Positions 60,835 to 64,000 of a stretch of DNA of 64,000 bases are shown here, in pieces. Within the stretch, counting starts at the first letter, position 1; the number at the start of each line of letters is the position of its first letter. A model generated the notes under the pieces. That model did not search any database. It was not told where the DNA came from and was given only the letters and a program-made list of their open reading frames with translations. Made by a program: the position numbers and the translations under genes. This stretch comes from Streptomyces himalayensis subsp. himalayensis (GTDB taxonomy: Bacteria; Actinomycetota; Actinomycetes; Streptomycetales; Streptomycetaceae). The DNA is taken from positions 62,001 to 126,000 of the forward strand of contig NZ_JACEHE010000011.1 in NCBI RefSeq assembly GCF_013778455.1, in the 5' to 3' direction.

Positions 60835-61664
60835 GCGCGGTCCAGCGGCTCCATGTCCCCACCGAAGGGGAAGAAGGCGCGCTGGGCGTAGGTCTCCCGC
60901 GCGAGTCCGTGGCCCAGCTCGTTGAGGAAGGCGCGCTTGAGTTCCTGGGTGAACAGCTGGCGGGTGTAGCGCAGCACCAGTGGGGGCCGCTTCGCCAGTT
61001 CGCGCGCCAGCTCCCAGGCGCGGTCGAGGAGTTGCTCCTTGGGCAACACCTCGGCGACGGCACCCCACTCCAGTGCCTCCTGTGCGCTGAGCTTCTTGCC
61101 GGTCAGCAGCAGGTAGCGGCCGCGGTTGTGGCCGACGAGGAAGTTCCAGATGACGTGCTGGCCGTCGCCGGGCACCTGGCCGCGAGGGAAGTGCGAGACG
61201 TCCTGGAACCAGGCGTCGTCGGAGGCGAGGACGATGTCACCCATCAGCGGGACCTCGGAGTGGATGTTGCACGGGCCGTTGACCGCGCTGATCATCGGCA
61301 CGTCCACGTCGAGGACGTTGAAGATGAGGTTGCGGCTGTACCAGGCCTTCTCGTCCAGTTTGTTGAGGCCGCGCTCGTCCGGCATGAGCTGGTACACCGG
61401 CCGCTCCGGAGGGTTGCCGTCGGGCAGCCGTCCCCAGTCGGCGTTGTAGTTCTCGCCGGTGCCGGTGTGGATCAGGACCTTGATCTCGCGGTCGCCCGCG
61501 ATGTCCGCGAAGACGTCGGTCATGTCGTCGTGCGCCTTCCAGTCCCACACGAGGCTCTTGCCGTTGGTGTGGCACTGCATGAACAGGATGCCCTCCTCGC
61601 TCAGCTCGAAGCGGTAGTTGGCATACCGGTTCTCGTACTCGGCGAACCTCGTCCTCTTGGCCAC
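60807..61664 (-). CDS. Enoyl-CoA hydratase/isomerase family protein
   Basis: A 285-residue crotonase-superfamily protein. FMQCHTNGKSLVWDW begins the fold, VLIHTGTGENYNADWG takes the place of the first oxyanion strand, and NGPCNIHSEVPLMGDIVLAS the second. DVSHFPRGQVPGDGQHVIWN forms the active-site loop. Unusual residues at both oxyanion strands suggest a special member, for instance a C-C hydrolase like 6-oxocamphor hydrolase, but that is speculative. GTG 61664 is chosen after a GAGG. It heads the minus-strand set with the CoA-transferase and Rieske gene. Confidence 0.82.
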   Translation of the reverse strand: MAKRTRFAEYENRYANYRFELSEEGILFMQCHTNGKSLVWDWKAHDDMTDVFADIAGDREIKVLIHTGTGENYNADWGRLPDGNPPERPVYQLMPDERGLNKLDEKAWYSRNLIFNVLDVDVPMISAVNGPCNIHSEVPLMGDIVLASDDAWFQDVSHFPRGQVPGDGQHVIWNFLVGHNRGRYLLLTGKKLSAQEALEWGAVAEVLPKEQLLDRAWELARELAKRPPLVLRYTRQLFTQELKRAFLNELGHGLARETYAQRAFFPFGGDMEPLDRAWDDRPWSG

Positions 61665-61755
61665 CCTCGTGCCCCTTCGGCGTACGGCGTGAGTAGAACG
61701 GATCCTCTCCATTAGAAGAACGGCATATCCATCAGTCAATACCTCTGTTATCGAT

Positions 61756-61765
61756 ACATGCATGT
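61756..61765. promoter_or_regulatory. ACATGCATGT palindrome in divergent promoter
   Basis: A perfect 10-bp palindrome in an AT-richer stretch between the divergent hydratase and LLM genes, flanked by two GTTAT direct repeats. Possible regulator site or -10 region. Confidence 0.35.
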
Positions 61766-61779
61766 GTTATTTTCGGCGG

Positions 61780-62754
61780 ATGCAGACGACGACCGTGCGT
61801 CCGTTCCGCTTCGCCGTGCAGGCGACCAAGGCCAAGTCGGCTGCCGAGTGGCGCGACCTGGCACGGAAGGTCGAGGATCTGGGGTTCTCCACCCTCTTCA
61901 CGGCCGACCACTATCTGGGCCCGGGCCCCGCGGCCCGTGAGGCGAGCCAGGTCCCGCAGCACCTCGCGCCGATCGCGGCGATGGCGACCGCCGCGGCGGT
62001 CACGCAGACACTGCGTATCGGCTGCCGGGTCTTCTGCGTCGACTACCACGTCCCGGCCGTGCTCGCGAAGGAGGCGGCCACCATCGACCTGCTCTCCGAG
62101 GGGCGGCTCGAGTTCGGCATCGGCGCCGGCTGGAGCGCCCCCGAATACCGGGCGATGGGGCTCGACTTCGCGGCGGCGCCGCAGCGCGTCACGAAACTGG
62201 AGGAGGTGGTCGCCCTCGTCAAAGCCCACTGGTCCGGGCAGGAGCTCGACGCCAAGGGCGAGTACGTCAACGTGACGGGCTACGCGGGCCTGCCGCTCCC
62301 GGCGCAGCGCCCACACCCACCCATCATGATCGGTGGCGGCCGCAGGCGCGTACTGTCCCTGGCCGCCCGCGAGGCGGACATCGTGAGCATCAATAACGTG
62401 CCGTTCCAGCCGGTGAACTCCGATGGTCTGTCGCCCCGGGAGGAGGCCGCCCGCCGACTGGGCTACGTAAGGGACGCGGCGGGTGATCGGTTCGGCGGCT
62501 TCGACATCGAGAGCTCTCCGTACTTCACCGAGGTCACCGATGACCCGGGGACCGCCGTCGCCCGCATCGCGAAGCTGATGCGGGTCCCCTCTGTGGGGCT
62601 GCTCGACCACCCCAACGTGCTGGTCGGCACCGCCGACGAGATCGCCGAACGCCTCCAGGAGCGCCGCGAGGAGCTCGGCATCAACTACGTCACCGTCCAG
62701 CAGTCGCAGATCGACAGCTTCGCTCCTGTCGCTGCGCGTCTGAGCGGCCGGTGA
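61780..62754 (+). CDS. LLM-class F420-dependent oxidoreductase
   Basis: A 324-residue luciferase-like protein: FSTLFTADHYLGPGP, RIGCRVFCVDYHVPAVLAKEA, GRLEFGIGAGWSAPEYRAMG and PPIMIGGGRRRVLSLAAREAD are typical of the actinomycete F420 group with a conserved GAGW turn. ATG 61780 follows GGCGG; an ATG 18 nt upstream is possible. It is divergent from the hydratase-CoA-transferase-Rieske set. Confidence 0.9.
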   Translation: MQTTTVRPFRFAVQATKAKSAAEWRDLARKVEDLGFSTLFTADHYLGPGPAAREASQVPQHLAPIAAMATAAAVTQTLRIGCRVFCVDYHVPAVLAKEAATIDLLSEGRLEFGIGAGWSAPEYRAMGLDFAAAPQRVTKLEEVVALVKAHWSGQELDAKGEYVNVTGYAGLPLPAQRPHPPIMIGGGRRRVLSLAAREADIVSINNVPFQPVNSDGLSPREEAARRLGYVRDAAGDRFGGFDIESSPYFTEVTDDPGTAVARIAKLMRVPSVGLLDHPNVLVGTADEIAERLQERREELGINYVTVQQSQIDSFAPVAARLSGR

Positions 62755-62804
62755 GGATGCCGGCGCGCCGACAAGGGCTTGGCGTCCTACGGCCGGTCGA
62801 GCGG

Positions 62805-63674
62805 TTACGTTTCCCCGCCGGATGCGATGTGCTTCAGCAAGCTCGTCGGGGCGTAGTTGGCCCAGCCCGAGTCCGGCCAGTTGAACCATCCCGCTGAGGC
62901 GAACGTGCCGCCGTCGGGATGGAGAGTAGTCCCGGTGACGTAGGCCGACAGCCCCGACGCGAGGAACACCACGCAGTTCGATACGTCCGTGACGCTCCCC
63001 ACCCGCCCCATGGGGATGGCGACGCGCACGCCGGCAGGGGTCGCGAGCGACTCGTCGCCGCTTGAGAACTTCAGGATGTTGGGCGTGGGGGTGTAGTCCG
63101 GGGCGACGTTGTTGACCCGGATGCCGTCGGGGGCGAGTTCGACGGCGAGTGTCCGCGCGAACTGCTCCACCGCCGCCTTGGCGGCCGCGTAGACGGCGAA
63201 ACCCGGCGCTGCCCGGTGCGCCTCGACCGTCGTGAGGTTGATGATGCTGCCCCCGCGTCCACCGGCCCGCATCCGTGGGGCGGCGAGGGAGCAGGCGTGC
63301 AGTACGTGGAGCAGGTTGGTACGCAAGAGCGCGTCCCAGCCCCGCGGAGTGGTCTCGGTGAACGGCGCTCGAAAGGTGCCCCCGACGACATTGACGAGCG
63401 TGTCGAGCCGGCCCCAGCGTTCGTCGACGGCGGCGAACAGTGCCGACAACGCGTCGGCGTCGCGAACGTCGCCCTGGTGCACGATCGCGTCACAACCCCG
63501 CTCGGCGAGCGACCGGCGAAGGACGTCCACCGCCTCGCCGTCGATGTCGATCACTGCCGCGAGGACGCCGCCCGCGGCCAGATCGGACACGATGGCCTCC
63601 CCGAGACCGCCCGCCCCACCGGTGACCACGGCGACTGTGCCTGCGAGCCCTCCGCGTTCCTCGAACCATCCCAC
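62805..63674 (-). CDS. Short-chain dehydrogenase/reductase
   Basis: A 289-residue SDR with VTGGAGGLGEAI, a VNVVGG in place of NNAG, NLTTVEAHRAAPGF and the catalytic YAAAK. The C-terminal TGTTLHPDGGTFAS is followed by an extra tail ending LLKHIASGG. GTG 63674 is chosen near a GGAGG. Longer upstream starts would cross the stop of the neighbouring LLM gene. The long C-terminal tail resembles SDRs of steroid and terpenoid metabolism, which is suggestive only. Confidence 0.88.
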   Translation of the reverse strand: MGWFEERGGLAGTVAVVTGGAGGLGEAIVSDLAAGGVLAAVIDIDGEAVDVLRRSLAERGCDAIVHQGDVRDADALSALFAAVDERWGRLDTLVNVVGGTFRAPFTETTPRGWDALLRTNLLHVLHACSLAAPRMRAGGRGGSIINLTTVEAHRAAPGFAVYAAAKAAVEQFARTLAVELAPDGIRVNNVAPDYTPTPNILKFSSGDESLATPAGVRVAIPMGRVGSVTDVSNCVVFLASGLSAYVTGTTLHPDGGTFASAGWFNWPDSGWANYAPTSLLKHIASGGET

Positions 63675-63697
63675 GCGCGCTGCCTTCCTCCCCGCCG

Positions 63698-64000
63698 TCA
63701 CGACAAATAGGTCGAGCCGAAGGCCTCGAGGAACTCCAGCGTGGCCGAGGGCGAGTGGGTGCCGCTCGACACCACCACCCATGTGACACCGGCCTTCTCG
63801 AGCTCCGCGAACGCTTCCCGATGGCGGTCGGGCTCGACGGTCGGTGAGTGAATTCCGGCGCCCTGGTAGGAGTACAGCACGTCGATCCGCTCGGAACGCC
63901 CGGCCGCGGCCGCCGCCTCCCGCAACTCGGCTATGGCGACAGCCAGTTCCTGCACCGAACCGAGGCTGGGCGTACGAGCGGTGGCGCTGAGCTGGGCTCC
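63698..64000 (-). CDS. C-terminal part of an LLM-class oxidoreductase (runs off the window)
   Basis: The frame is open to the window edge, so the N-terminus is missing. The visible part has QELAVAIAELREAAAAAGR, IDVLYSYQGAGI and ELEKAGVTWVVVSS, ending in a helix FLEAFGSTYLS. This pattern is that of the last strands and helix of luciferase-like F420 enzymes. The stop is 23 nt before the SDR start on the same strand. Confidence 0.7.
   Translation of the reverse strand, partial: GAQLSATARTPSLGSVQELAVAIAELREAAAAAGRSERIDVLYSYQGAGIHSPTVEPDRHREAFAELEKAGVTWVVVSSGTHSPSATLEFLEAFGSTYLS

Noticed and set aside
61690..61712. AGAACGGATCCTCT as another regulon site upstream of the hydratase at 60807
   Set aside because: It fits the GAGAAT palindrome in too few positions; the internal GGATCC explains most of the symmetry.

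Overview
The window is GC-rich actinomycete DNA, most likely from a Streptomyces-type chromosome. The evidence is strong third-position GC, frequent GTG starts, many 1-4 nt stop/start overlaps, a complete mycofactocin locus and many F420-type and acyl-CoA enzymes. I see no tRNA, rRNA, CRISPR array, transposase or phage gene. Almost everything is catabolism of CoA-thioesters plus oxygenases.

Layout. 1-4.4 kb: partial MDR reductase, then SDR, aldehyde dehydrogenase and CaiB-type CoA-transferase. 4.45-5.85 kb: a frameshifted FAD monooxygenase preceded by a broken regulator-like fragment. 6.0-13.3 kb: two acyl-CoA ligases, a split B12-dependent acyl-CoA mutase, an LLM (F420-type) oxidoreductase and a CoA-transferase. 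13.4-23.3 kb: a nine-gene minus-strand beta-oxidation operon (enoyl-CoA hydratases, acyl-CoA dehydrogenases, acyl-CoA ligase, CoA-transferase, thiolase, SDR-like protein). 23.5-25.6 kb: a GntR/FCD regulator and another acyl-CoA dehydrogenase. 25.8-33.8 kb: mycofactocin locus, with mftR on plus, mftF-E-D-C-B-A on minus and mftG divergent; it includes the 42-residue precursor mftA. 33.9-38.5 kb: hydratase, permuted CoA-transferase, YtcJ-like amidohydrolase and a dienelactone hydrolase. 38.8-46.7 kb: amidohydrolase, P450 and ferredoxin; a TetR; two acyl-CoA dehydrogenases and a hydratase; a second TetR. 47-50 kb: Rieske oxygenase with a small partner protein and an amidohydrolase. 50.2-54.6 kb: glycine-betaine-type binding lipoprotein, formylglycine-generating enzyme and sulfatase. 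55-64 kb: LysR, two SDRs, a second Rieske/small-partner pair, CoA-transferase, hydratase, LLM enzymes and an SDR.

How it fits together. A 15-bp palindrome, GAGAAT-N3-ATTCTC, stands upstream of at least six separate units: the SDR/ALDH unit, both ligase units, the amidohydrolase-P450-ferredoxin unit, the dehydrogenase-pair unit and the first Rieske unit. These units therefore look like one locally controlled pathway. The best candidate repressor is the TetR at 41.7-42.3 kb, which sits beside one perfect site. A second motif, GGTCAGACC, stands about 66-77 nt upstream of both the nine-gene operon and the acyl-CoA dehydrogenase-gntR unit, pointing to a GntR regulon. The likely chemistry is oxygenation, CoA activation, dehydrogenation/hydration, thiolysis and carbon-skeleton rearrangement of an unidentified hydrophobic or alicyclic acid. 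Mycofactocin could serve as redox cofactor for an alcohol or aldehyde step. The substrate cannot be read from the sequence.
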